From assembly GCA_937896205.1 (NCBI GenBank), contig CALBNA010000095.1, positions 1 to 12,158 on the forward strand: 12,158 nucleotides of DNA, read 5' to 3'. The position numbers were made by a program, and so were the translations under genes. The DNA is from an uncultured Campylobacter sp. (GTDB taxonomy: Bacteria > Campylobacterota > Campylobacteria > Campylobacterales > Campylobacteraceae). The notes under the pieces were generated by a model that had not been told where the DNA came from, did no database searches, and saw only the letters and a program-made list of their open reading frames with translations. Below, piece after piece: positions 1 to 6,409 of the stretch. Every line of letters starts with the position of its first letter. Position 1 is the first letter of the stretch.

Positions 1-1151
1 GCCCTAAAATCATCATTGTGGATATCGACGAATTTAGAAAAATGAATAACTACTTCGGCACTACAGTTTGCGACAGAATTTTAGTACGAATGACGCAAAT
101 TTCGCAAAAATTCGCAGATGATAATAATATGACGGTTTACCGAGTGGGGCCGGATCAGTTTGCGTTTATCGAGGATGCGGCGTTTTTTATCGATAGGTAT
201 GAGGATTTAGCTACCGAGCTTTTGGATAATATCAAAGGTCTAGTCGTCGATATCACCGCACTTGACGGCGAACAAAGCGAGATAGAGATACACTGCACGG
301 TGGGCTTTGCGCTTGATGAGACCGATACGTTTAAAAAGGCGATGGTGGCGCTTGAGTTTGCTAAACAAAGCGGAAAGGACTATTTTTGCTACTTTAAAAA
401 CATCGACGATACGCCGCAATACGCCGAGCAAATCACTCGCTCAAATATGATACGAAACGCTATCATAAACGATAGGATCGTGCCGTTTTATCAACCGATA
501 TTTAATAAAGAAAAGCAAATCGTAAAGCACGAAACTCTAATCCGCATCCAAAACAGTAACGAAATCATCTCTCCAAGCGTCTTTTTGGAGGTTTCAAAGC
601 GCATCAAACGCTATACCGATATCGAAAAAATGTTGATCGAAAAAAGCTTTAAACTAATCGCCGATAGGCCCGACGCCGTAATCTCTGTAAATTTATCCGG
701 GCGCGATATGACCGACGGCGACGTAAGCGTGTTTATCATCGAAAAATTAAATAAATACAAAGTTGCCGGACGCGTGATATTTGAAATACTAGAGGATGAA
801 AACATTGAAAATATAGAGCGTATAGGAACATTTATCGAGCGCGTACGCAGGATGGGCGTAAAGATAGCGATAGACGACTTTGGCTCTGGCTATAGCAACT
901 TCTCCTACATCCTAAAACTAAAGCCCGACTACATAAAAATCGACGGCTCCATCATAAAAAATATCGATACGAGCGAGGACTCTCGCGCTATAGCAGGCGC
1001 CATCATCGCCTTTGCTAAAAAGCTTGATATCACGGTAATAGCCGAATTTGTCCGCTCAAAAGAGGTGTTTGATACATGCGTAGAGCTTGGCGTGGACGAG
1101 TTTCAGGGCTTTTATCTAGGAGAGCCTAGAGATAGCCTTTACGAGGATTAA
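1..1151 (+). CDS. GGDEF/EAL-domain protein, probable c-di-GMP phosphodiesterase (5' truncated)
   Basis: Cyclic-di-GMP turnover protein entering the window already in frame. The frame is open from base 3 (PKIIIVDIDEF), so the GTG at 18 is not the true start and the N-terminus is missing. Counting from the codon at 18, residues 1-130 are the rest of a GGDEF domain. It keeps the DIDEFRKMN strand but has GPDQF (44-48) where GGDEF is expected, so cyclase activity is unlikely. Residues ~145-375 are an EAL domain in which the expected catalytic residues are present: E172 (HETLIR), N225 (SVNLS), E256 (FEILE), D286-D287 (DDFGSGYS), K307 (YIKIDG), E343 (AEF) and Q363 (FQGFYLG). I infer an active phosphodiesterase, with the degenerate GGDEF perhaps serving as a GTP sensor. 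Sensory or membrane modules may lie upstream. No convincing hairpin terminator follows the stop codon. Confidence 0.93.
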   Translation, partial: PKIIIVDIDEFRKMNNYFGTTVCDRILVRMTQISQKFADDNNMTVYRVGPDQFAFIEDAAFFIDRYEDLATELLDNIKGLVVDITALDGEQSEIEIHCTVGFALDETDTFKKAMVALEFAKQSGKDYFCYFKNIDDTPQYAEQITRSNMIRNAIINDRIVPFYQPIFNKEKQIVKHETLIRIQNSNEIISPSVFLEVSKRIKRYTDIEKMLIEKSFKLIADRPDAVISVNLSGRDMTDGDVSVFIIEKLNKYKVAGRVIFEILEDENIENIERIGTFIERVRRMGVKIAIDDFGSGYSNFSYILKLKPDYIKIDGSIIKNIDTSEDSRAIAGAIIAFAKKLDITVIAEFVRSKEVFDTCVELGVDEFQGFYLGEPRDSLYED

Positions 1152-1750
1152 AATTTAACTGCGACGCTATTTTGTCGGAGGCTTTAATCTTGTGCCGTCT
1201 TGTAAGTTAGCCTTGATTTTTTGATGAATTATCGCCGATTTTTACATCATTTTAACTTTTAATAAAAACAATAATGTCTCTTGCGGAAATTTTAAAGCGG
1301 ACCGGTTTTTGTAAATAAACTACCAAGTAAAGCTTTATAAAATTAAATCTCGTTGAGATAATTGCCGAATTTATGCACTTGACATGCTTTAAGGTCTGCT
1401 TCATTAACTTTTGCAATTATTTATGGATTAATGCCTTCTTTTGTTTTTGCGACAACGGCGTCAAATTTGACTTTAATTTTTATTGGGTTTTGGCGATTCC
1501 TGTTTGATTACGAAAAAGCATCATATCGCGCAAGGATAAGATTTGTCCATGCACCCCAAAAAGCTAAGTATATTTGGTTTTTGTGGTTTGTGCTGGGAGC
1601 TTTGTGTGGTTTAAATTTTATCAAGATTGATCGGCCGAGTATTATGATTAAAAACTATCAAATTTCAAGATATTTTTTGCAGAAATAAAAAAGCTAAATT
1701 TAGCGACCTGTATCGTAAAGACGCAGGTTAATTCGACTTACAAATTTAGC
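1152..1750. other. Gene-poor AT-rich stretch with a doubtful 85-codon frame
   Basis: About 600 bases between the EAL gene and the hisG stop codon. The only sizeable frame runs from the ATG at 1431 to 1688 (85 codons). It has two hydrophobic stretches (residues ~13-25 and ~47-64, the latter rich in W, F and L), no recognisable Shine-Dalgarno, and no family I know. The overlapping frame that starts near 1381 is also open for about 40 codons and rich in Cys, Phe and Trp, which argues that base composition, not selection, keeps these frames open. A small stem-loop (ATCTC-GTT-GAGAT) lies around 1347-1359. I see no tRNA or insertion-sequence ends. It could hold a decayed gene or a small RNA, but nothing visible proves either. 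Confidence 0.4.
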
Positions 1751-1752
1751 TT
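1687..1752 (-). terminator. Probable hisG terminator (long inverted repeat)
   Basis: AAGCTAAATTT at 1691-1701 and its exact reverse complement at 1742-1752 form an 11-bp perfect inverted repeat. The 40-nt loop contains a second small stem (ACCTG 1706-1710 with CAGGT 1724-1728). On the minus strand the structure overlaps the hisG stop codon and is followed by six Ts (complement of 1687-1692), as expected for an intrinsic terminator of the minus-strand operon. The stem is AT-rich and the loop long, so efficiency is uncertain. The left arm also contains a 12-nt palindrome at 1693-1704. Confidence 0.45.
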
Positions 1753-2359
1753 AAATTTGCGCTTTGATTTTTTCGTAAAGCGATAAAATTTCGTCTTTTT
1801 TGATGATAAAGCTATTTTTATTTGCGATGAGGTGAGCGGAGCTGTGCATGATGGTCTCGGCGACTCTGAGCCCGTTTTGTTTCATTGTAGTGCCAGTTTC
1901 AACGACGTCCACGATTGCGTCGGCTAGCCCGACCAGCGGTGCTAACTCGATCGAGCCGTATAGTTTGATGATCTTTAGCGCGGTGGCTTTTGCGGCGAAG
2001 TAGTTGCGCGATATGTGCGGCATTTTAGTGGCGATTTTTAGCTCGGGAGCGTTTAAATTTAGCTCCTCGCCCTCTTTGATACCCACGCAGACGCGGCATT
2101 TGCCGATCTTTAGATCAAGTAGGCGCACGACGTCTGGACGGTGCTCTTCAAGTACGTCAAGGCCCACCACGCCGATATCTGCAGCGCCGTTTACGACGTA
2201 GGTCGGGATGTCTTGGTTGCGAACCATTAGAAATTTAAAATCGCCCTCGCTCATCAGTAGTTTTCTATCCTCAAACTCAAACGAGCTTTGAAAAATTTTC
2301 CTAAAAATCGCGAGCGTTTCGTCGGCGATGCGGCCTTTTGGCAAAGCAACCGTTAGCAT
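1751..2359 (-). CDS. hisG: ATP phosphoribosyltransferase, short form (catalytic subunit)
   Basis: First enzyme of histidine biosynthesis, joining ATP and PRPP to give N1-(5-phosphoribosyl)-ATP in the cytosol. The 202 residues show ALPKGR (5-10), ADIGVVG (60-66) and the PRPP-binding signature around VETGTTMKQNGL (153-164). The protein stops at about residue 202 and lacks the C-terminal ACT-like regulatory domain of the ~290-residue long form. It therefore belongs to the HisG_S class, which in studied cases needs the HisRS-like partner HisZ for full activity and feedback control. No hisZ is in the window. The ATG lies inside the end of coaX (7-base overlap), with AAGGA six bases upstream, so it is probably translated from the coaX message. 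C. jejuni has the long form, so this is a lineage difference worth noting. Confidence 0.96.
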   Translation of the reverse strand: MLTVALPKGRIADETLAIFRKIFQSSFEFEDRKLLMSEGDFKFLMVRNQDIPTYVVNGAADIGVVGLDVLEEHRPDVVRLLDLKIGKCRVCVGIKEGEELNLNAPELKIATKMPHISRNYFAAKATALKIIKLYGSIELAPLVGLADAIVDVVETGTTMKQNGLRVAETIMHSSAHLIANKNSFIIKKDEILSLYEKIKAQI

Positions 2360-2982
2360 AAAATGTCCTTTTTTTGTTCGATTAGTTTTTGCATCCCGCG
2401 AAATACAAGCATGCGGTCGTAGATACTCGTGGTAAAAAAGCGCGATAAAAACTCGCCGTCGCCGCCCGTGAAGTAGATTTTCGAGCCGTTTGCCATATTT
2501 TCGATTAGAAGCAGGATTGGCTTTATGACTCCGTAGCTTACCGCGTCGGTTGTTTTTTGCGGGAGCGCGTCGAGGTCGATCTGCGAATTTAGCGAGATTT
2601 TTAGCCTCGGCGAGATTGCCTCGCAGGCTTTTAGGATATGTGAAATACCCGGCACTATCGCGCCGCCAAGGTGCATAGAGTCCATCATAACGTCTATGGT
2701 TACGGCGCTACCTGCATCGACAATAAGACCGTTTTTTACGGCATAACAGCTAGCCACGCGGTCGATACCAAGGCCTTTATAGATAGTATCCAGTTCAAAA
2801 TAGGGCTCCAAATTTACGAATCTAGGCGAATTTTGCAACCTTTTGGTTACTCCGTCGTTTACGCTGATAAAATAAATCTTCTCATCGCTTCTAAAATATT
2901 TAAAATTTTCAATCCTGATTTTGGTGATTTTACCGTTTTCAAAAAAGGTGGCGTTAGTATTGCCTACGTCACATAGAGTCAT
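2353..2982 (-). CDS. coaX: Type III pantothenate kinase
   Basis: Phosphorylates pantothenate to 4'-phosphopantothenate, the first step of CoA synthesis, in the cytosol. Its 209 residues fit the short CoaX proteins of Campylobacterota. ASKHA-fold motifs are in order: phosphate loop DVGNTN (5-10), GLGIDR (70-75) with the likely catalytic aspartate D74, the DAGSAVTID segment (89-97) that supplies monovalent-cation and substrate contacts, GGAIVPG (106-112), and TGGDG (172-176). Family proteins start close to the DxGNTN motif, which supports the ATG at 2982 despite a weak Shine-Dalgarno. The start overlaps the preceding gene by 14 bases and the end overlaps hisG by 7, consistent with one transcript. 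The same gene was formerly often annotated as a Baf-family transcriptional regulator in Campylobacter. I see no missing key residue. Confidence 0.95.
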   Translation of the reverse strand: MTLCDVGNTNATFFENGKITKIRIENFKYFRSDEKIYFISVNDGVTKRLQNSPRFVNLEPYFELDTIYKGLGIDRVASCYAVKNGLIVDAGSAVTIDVMMDSMHLGGAIVPGISHILKACEAISPRLKISLNSQIDLDALPQKTTDAVSYGVIKPILLLIENMANGSKIYFTGGDGEFLSRFFTTSIYDRMLVFRGMQKLIEQKKDILC

Positions 2983-3301
2983 GTTTGTAGCCGTTTTCTT
3001 TCATTAAATTTGAAGTTTTTGAGCAGATATCAGAGCTATAAAAAATAGCTTTTTTCTTAAAATTTACTCCTGTTTGCTCGGCGATTTTGCTGGCTATTTC
3101 GTTGATTGTTTCAAACTCTTTGCTTAAAAATCTAGCCTTTGCGCTGCGAAAAAACAAAAGCGTATAAAAGCCCTTCATATCAACGCCCGTGAGTGCGGCA
3201 AGGGTCTTTTTTTTAGTAAATTTATCAAGCTCCGTCCAGCTTAAATTTTTTAAGATAATCTTTTTGGCTTCCAGAACTTGATAAATTTCTTGTTTCGTCA
3301 T
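2969..3301 (-). CDS. Conserved hypothetical protein, 110 residues
   Basis: I do not recognise a family. The protein is soluble-looking and lysine-rich, with no signal peptide or membrane segment, and is probably mostly helical. One central hydrophobic patch (GFYTLLFFRSAKARFLSKEF, 44-63) stands out. Its start codon forms an ATGA overlap with the stop of the upstream lipoprotein gene, and its end overlaps coaX by 14 bases, so it is translated as part of this operon and the frame is very likely real. As I recall, C. jejuni has a hypothetical gene at the same position (Cj0395c) between coaX and a lipoprotein gene. The context (coaX, YfgM/BamB-like pair) does not assign a function. The coding strand contains a run of eight As (complement of 3207-3214, in FTKKKT). 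Confidence 0.8.
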   Translation of the reverse strand: MTKQEIYQVLEAKKIILKNLSWTELDKFTKKKTLAALTGVDMKGFYTLLFFRSAKARFLSKEFETINEIASKIAEQTGVNFKKKAIFYSSDICSKTSNLMKENGYKHDSM

Positions 3302-4308
3302 TTAAGCTCTAAACTGTAATCGTCGTAGTAAAATTCTTTTACACTGGCGAAAATTTGACTCTCGACCTCGTCTGAAAGCTCGTAAATTTTGGCATTGTCG
3401 AGCGCTAGATCTGTCTTTATGAGATATCCTGTTTTTTCCATTATATAAAGCGAGCCGTTATAGACGGTGGCGCTTGAAAAGATGGCGAATTTAAAATATG
3501 CGTCTTTGATTTGTTTCAAATTTAGGTCGCTAAGCACGATTTTGCCGTCTTTTAGCAAGATATATATATATTCGCCGTTTATGACGATGTCTTTGATCTC
3601 GCCGTTATAATAAACCGTTTTTTCGGGATTTATCGAGACGATACGTTTGCCAGTGGCAGCTATCATCGTGTCGTTTACGACGTTGAGCGAGATGATGTTG
3701 TTAAAAAACTGCTCGCTACTCACGACCACGTCACGTAAAATTCGGCCTTGGTTTTTATCCGCGATCATGATCTTTCCGTCAAGCGTAGGAAATATAACGA
3801 GCGAGCTCATAAATAACGGCGCAGCGACGCGAGAGTCCTGGGCGTAGACGTTTGAGCTTTCAAACTCTAGCAAAGTATCGTTTGTTGCAATGTCGATGAG
3901 ATATATGACATTGCCCGCGCTTAAAAGGGCTAGTTTATTATCTTCTAGAGCGGCTGAAACGATTGCTTCATTGAAGCTTCTTTGAAATAAAATTTCGTTT
4001 GAGCTGTTTGCAACGATCAAATTTCCGTCCAAATCAGAGCTTATAATTTTATCGTCGCCGTAATTTAACAAAGTAGCACCTTTTGTCAGCTTTGTTTCAG
4101 GCGCTAGTAAACCGTTTTTAGTTATCGCCATACCGTTTTTTAGCACCGCTCCGTTTAGGCTTGCCGTCGCGATGCTGGCAGGCAGTCTGTTTTCTGAAAT
4201 TTTTTCATTTTGCACGTCGGTCGGCTCGAAATACTGCCTTTTTGTACTGCATCCGCCGAGTACCGCGACGCAGAGTGCAGCCGCTAAAATAGCTTGAAAT
4301 TTTCTCAT
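3298..4308 (-). CDS. BamB-like PQQ-type beta-propeller lipoprotein
   Basis: Predicted envelope lipoprotein of 336 residues. Residues 1-19 form a lipoprotein signal peptide (MRKF, then a hydrophobic core) ending in the lipobox LGGC with lipidated Cys20. The rest is a chain of short beta-repeats typical of PQQ-type propellers, such as GDDKIISSDLDGNLIVAN (~84-101), LDGKIMIADKNQGRIL (~176-191), GEYIYILLKDGKIVLSD (~246-262) and NGSLYIMEKTGYLIKTD (~285-301). BamB, a lipoprotein of the outer-membrane beta-barrel assembly machine, has this architecture, and in E. coli it is encoded directly after yfgM, as here. The ATG is supported by AAGGA eight bases upstream and overlaps the upstream stop (ATGA). 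Orthology with BamB is inferred from architecture and neighbourhood; identity may be low, and it could be another propeller scaffold. Confidence 0.82.
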   Translation of the reverse strand: MRKFQAILAAALCVAVLGGCSTKRQYFEPTDVQNEKISENRLPASIATASLNGAVLKNGMAITKNGLLAPETKLTKGATLLNYGDDKIISSDLDGNLIVANSSNEILFQRSFNEAIVSAALEDNKLALLSAGNVIYLIDIATNDTLLEFESSNVYAQDSRVAAPLFMSSLVIFPTLDGKIMIADKNQGRILRDVVVSSEQFFNNIISLNVVNDTMIAATGKRIVSINPEKTVYYNGEIKDIVINGEYIYILLKDGKIVLSDLNLKQIKDAYFKFAIFSSATVYNGSLYIMEKTGYLIKTDLALDNAKIYELSDEVESQIFASVKEFYYDDYSLELK

Positions 4309-4871
4309 TTTGCATTTCCTTGATAGTGTTCTAAATTTTTGACGATGGATTGAAGCTGAGAATTTAAAGGAACCTTTTTAAATTCGTTTTTTGCTTCGTC
4401 GATTTTATTTTCTTTCATTAGCTCATACCCTCTAACAACGGCCTTATATGAAGTCAAAATTTGACCGCTAGGCTCGTTTATCTGGGATTTTACGATATCT
4501 TTTAAAAGCGGGTCGATCTGTTCGTTGGCAAGCGACTTTAGCGCGTTTGTGTCGTTGTTGTCAACCGCTCTTTTAAACTCGTAAAGCGCGTAAAGCGAGG
4601 CGTCTTTTTGTCTTAGTTCGGCTTTTGCTTGCTCGTCTTTTGGATTAAGTATCAGTTTTGCATATGCGGCGTTTGCGGCTTTAAACTCTTTTTCTTTCAA
4701 AGCGCCGTTTATATAGTATCCCGCCGCGCCGATCACGCCTAAGGCGAACGCACCGATGATAATTTTTTTATATTTTTTAAAAAATCTTTCGCTTTTGATT
4801 ATGTTTTCTAAAAATTGTTCTTGAGTATTTAACTCTTCCTTTATAGAATCAATATCATCTTTGATAGCCAA
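4305..4871 (-). CDS. YfgM-like inner-membrane protein with periplasmic TPR-like domain
   Basis: A 188-residue protein with a short charged cytosolic N-terminus (1-35), one membrane helix (~36-55, KIIIGAFALGVIGAAGYY) and a helical periplasmic region to the C-terminus. That region has TPR-like helix pairs, including AANAAYAKLILNPKDEQAKA (~65-84) and GYELMKENKIDEAKNEFKKV (~148-167). This is the layout of YfgM/TPR_21 proteins. E. coli YfgM associates with the SecYEG translocon and PpiD and is encoded just upstream of bamB. The start is a TTG at 4871, supported by AAGGA six bases upstream and by the absence of any other methionine before the membrane helix. It is the first gene of the minus-strand operon, with an extended -10 promoter about 40 bases upstream. 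The function here is inferred. Confidence 0.82.
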   Translation of the reverse strand: MAIKDDIDSIKEELNTQEQFLENIIKSERFFKKYKKIIIGAFALGVIGAAGYYINGALKEKEFKAANAAYAKLILNPKDEQAKAELRQKDASLYALYEFKRAVDNNDTNALKSLANEQIDPLLKDIVKSQINEPSGQILTSYKAVVRGYELMKENKIDEAKNEFKKVPLNSQLQSIVKNLEHYQGNAK

Positions 4872-4877
4872 GTTTTT

Positions 4878-4882
4878 TCCTT
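4878..4882 (-). promoter_or_regulatory. Ribosome binding site fixing a TTG start
   Basis: On the minus strand AAGGA is followed by six bases and then TTG GCT ATC. The strong Shine-Dalgarno at good spacing identifies the TTG at 4871-4869 as the initiation codon of the YfgM-like gene. No ATG or GTG offers an alternative before the membrane helix. Confidence 0.75.
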
Positions 4883-4907
4883 AAATTTTAGTTATTGAAA
4901 GTTCGTA

Positions 4908-4916
4908 ATTGTAGCA
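4908..4916 (-). promoter_or_regulatory. Extended -10 promoter of the yfgM-like/hisG operon
   Basis: The minus strand reads TGCTACAAT: a TGn extension plus a near-consensus -10 (TACAAT). There is no recognisable -35, as is usual for Campylobacter sigma-70 promoters. Transcription would start near 4901, leaving a leader of about 30 bases before the TTG start. Confidence 0.6.
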
Positions 4917-4954
4917 TAATAAATATAAAACAGCATAAAAATCAAGGCAAATTG

Positions 4955-4963
4955 TGTTATAAT
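4955..4963 (+). promoter_or_regulatory. Extended -10 promoter of the gatC-aroE operon
   Basis: TGTTATAAT is a perfect TATAAT -10 (4958-4963) with a TGn extension and no clear -35. A start near 4970 gives a leader of about 25 bases before the gatC ATG at 4995, which has GAGG four bases upstream. It is the only strong promoter I see for the nine-gene plus-strand cluster. It lies back to back with the minus-strand promoter. Confidence 0.65.
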
Positions 4964-4994
4964 GCGGAAAATTTTAAAAATTTGACGAGGTTTT

Positions 4995-5282
4995 ATGCAG
5001 ATAGACGATACTTTATTAACCAAACTTGAAAAGCTTAGTTCGCTCAAAGTCGAGAGCGACAAGCGAAGGGAAATCGAAGGTCAACTCAGTGAAATTTTGA
5101 GCTTTGCGGGTATACTAGACGAGCTTGATCTAAGCGCTTCTCAAGCGGTAGTAAGCTCTAGAGAAGGCGGAACTCCGTTAAGAGAAGACGTAAGCGTGAG
5201 CTCTGACGTGATAGAAACTATACTTAAAAACGCTCCAATGAGTAGCAAACACTTCTTTGTCGTGCCGAAAATTATAGAATAA
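4995..5282 (+). CDS. gatC: Asp-tRNA(Asn)/Glu-tRNA(Gln) amidotransferase subunit C
   Basis: Small subunit of the GatCAB transamidase, which converts mischarged Asp-tRNA(Asn) or Glu-tRNA(Gln) to the amide form in bacteria lacking AsnRS and/or GlnRS. The 95 residues have the family's usual size and features: an N-terminal helix (DDTLLTKLEKLSSLKVESDK, ~4-23), the region EGQLSEILSFAGILDELDL (~27-45), and the conserved PLREDV near residues 60-65 followed by NAPMSSKHFFVVPKIIE at the C-terminus, where GatC usually reads NAP...FVVPKVIE. gatA and gatB are not in the window, so GatC is separated from its partners, as is common in Campylobacter. It is first in the operon, and pilT starts 11 bases after its stop with AAGGA (5281-5285) directly at the junction. 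Confidence 0.95.
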   Translation: MQIDDTLLTKLEKLSSLKVESDKRREIEGQLSEILSFAGILDELDLSASQAVVSSREGGTPLREDVSVSSDVIETILKNAPMSSKHFFVVPKIIE

Positions 5283-5293
5283 GGAAATTTTAT

Positions 5294-6409
5294 ATGGAGC
5301 AAATAAGGCAAGAAACTCAAAATGATAGTTTAGAGCCCAAGAAAATAGACGTAAGCTTGGAGACGTTATTAAAAACGGTCGTACACAATAAGGCCAGTGA
5401 CTTGCACCTTGTCGCAAGAAGCGAGCCGCAGATCAGAATAGACGGAACTTTGAGGCCGCTTGAGCTCGGCGTGCTAAAGGGGCACGATATACAAGATATC
5501 TGCTATGCGCTCATAACCGACGTGCAAAAAAGCGATCTTGAGGAAAATAGGGAGCTTGACTTCGCAATAGAGCTTCCCGGCGTCGGACGTTTTAGGGGCA
5601 ACTATTATTATACTATGAACGGCGATTTGGCTGCCGCATTTCGTATTATTCCGACGGATATTCCGTCTCTTGACGACCTTAGAGCGCCTGCTATTTTTAA
5701 AGAAGTGGTAAAGCGCGAAAAAGGACTAATTTTGGTCACCGGACCTACAGGTAGCGGTAAATCGACGACGCTTGCCGCGATGCTAAACGAGATAAATTTA
5801 AACGAAAGAAAGCATATTATTACCGTAGAAGATCCTGTCGAGTTCGTACATACGAATAAAAAAGGTCTTTTTTCTCATAGAAACGTCGGCGTGGATACCA
5901 AGTCTTATGCCAAGGCGCTCAAAAGCGCGCTTCGTGAAGACCCTGATATTATTTTGGTGGGCGAGCTTCGAGACAGAGAAACGATATCTACGGCTATTAC
6001 GGCAGCAGAGACTGGCCACTTAGTATTTGGCACGCTGCACACAAACTCGGCTATTCAGACTATCAACCGTATCATAGATAGCTTTGAGGGCGGCGAGCAG
6101 CTTCAGGTACGAAATATGCTCTCGGTTTCGTTAACGGCGGTTATATCGCAAAGCTTACTTCCAAAAATAGGCAGCGGACGACTTGCTATACACGAAATAC
6201 TAATTAACAATAACGCTATCGCAAACCTTATTCGAGAAAACAAGGTGCATCAAATTTACTCCCAAATGCAGCTAAACCAACAAGTAACCGGCATGATGAC
6301 GCAAACGCAGTCCTTAATGAAAGCTATTAGAGCAAATCAAATCACGAAAGAAATGGCGATGAGATATTCAACCAATCAGCAAGAACTCGCGCCATTGTTA
6401 GGTATGTAA
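5294..6409 (+). CDS. pilT: Twitching-motility ATPase PilT
   Basis: Hexameric cytosolic secretion-superfamily ATPase that powers type IV pilus retraction. The 371 residues match full-length PilT. An N-terminal PAS-like domain carries the typical ASDLHL start (34-39). The Walker A motif GPTGSGKST is at 150-158 with K156. The aspartate box ITVEDPVEF is at 176-184, Walker B DIILVGELRD at 218-227, and the histidine box GHLVFGTLHTNSA at 241-253. The C-terminal AIANLIRE (308-315) corresponds to the AIRNLIRE motif that marks PilT as against PilB or GspE ATPases. The start is set by AAGGA eight bases upstream. Its stop overlaps the cvpA ATG (TAATG). No other pilus gene is in the window. As I recall, C. 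jejuni lacks this gene between gatC and the cvpA-like gene. Active-site residues look intact. Confidence 0.95.
   Translation: MEQIRQETQNDSLEPKKIDVSLETLLKTVVHNKASDLHLVARSEPQIRIDGTLRPLELGVLKGHDIQDICYALITDVQKSDLEENRELDFAIELPGVGRFRGNYYYTMNGDLAAAFRIIPTDIPSLDDLRAPAIFKEVVKREKGLILVTGPTGSGKSTTLAAMLNEINLNERKHIITVEDPVEFVHTNKKGLFSHRNVGVDTKSYAKALKSALREDPDIILVGELRDRETISTAITAAETGHLVFGTLHTNSAIQTINRIIDSFEGGEQLQVRNMLSVSLTAVISQSLLPKIGSGRLAIHEILINNNAIANLIRENKVHQIYSQMQLNQQVTGMMTQTQSLMKAIRANQITKEMAMRYSTNQQELAPLLGM

Noticed and set aside
1152..1220. Possible terminator after the EAL gene (CGAC/GTCG stem)
   Set aside because: The stem is only four base pairs, with no T tract directly after it; too weak to call.
2671..2976. 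101-codon plus-strand frame antisense to coaX
   Set aside because: coaX has all its family motifs in the other strand; this frame has no recognisable features or start signal.
3560..3571. (AT)6 dinucleotide run in the BamB-like gene
   Set aside because: It encodes part of YIYI in a propeller strand and is too short to suggest phase variation.
4773..4784. TTTTTTAAAAAA palindrome near the start of the YfgM-like gene
   Set aside because: It is explained by Phe and Lys codons beside the membrane helix; no promoter or terminator context.
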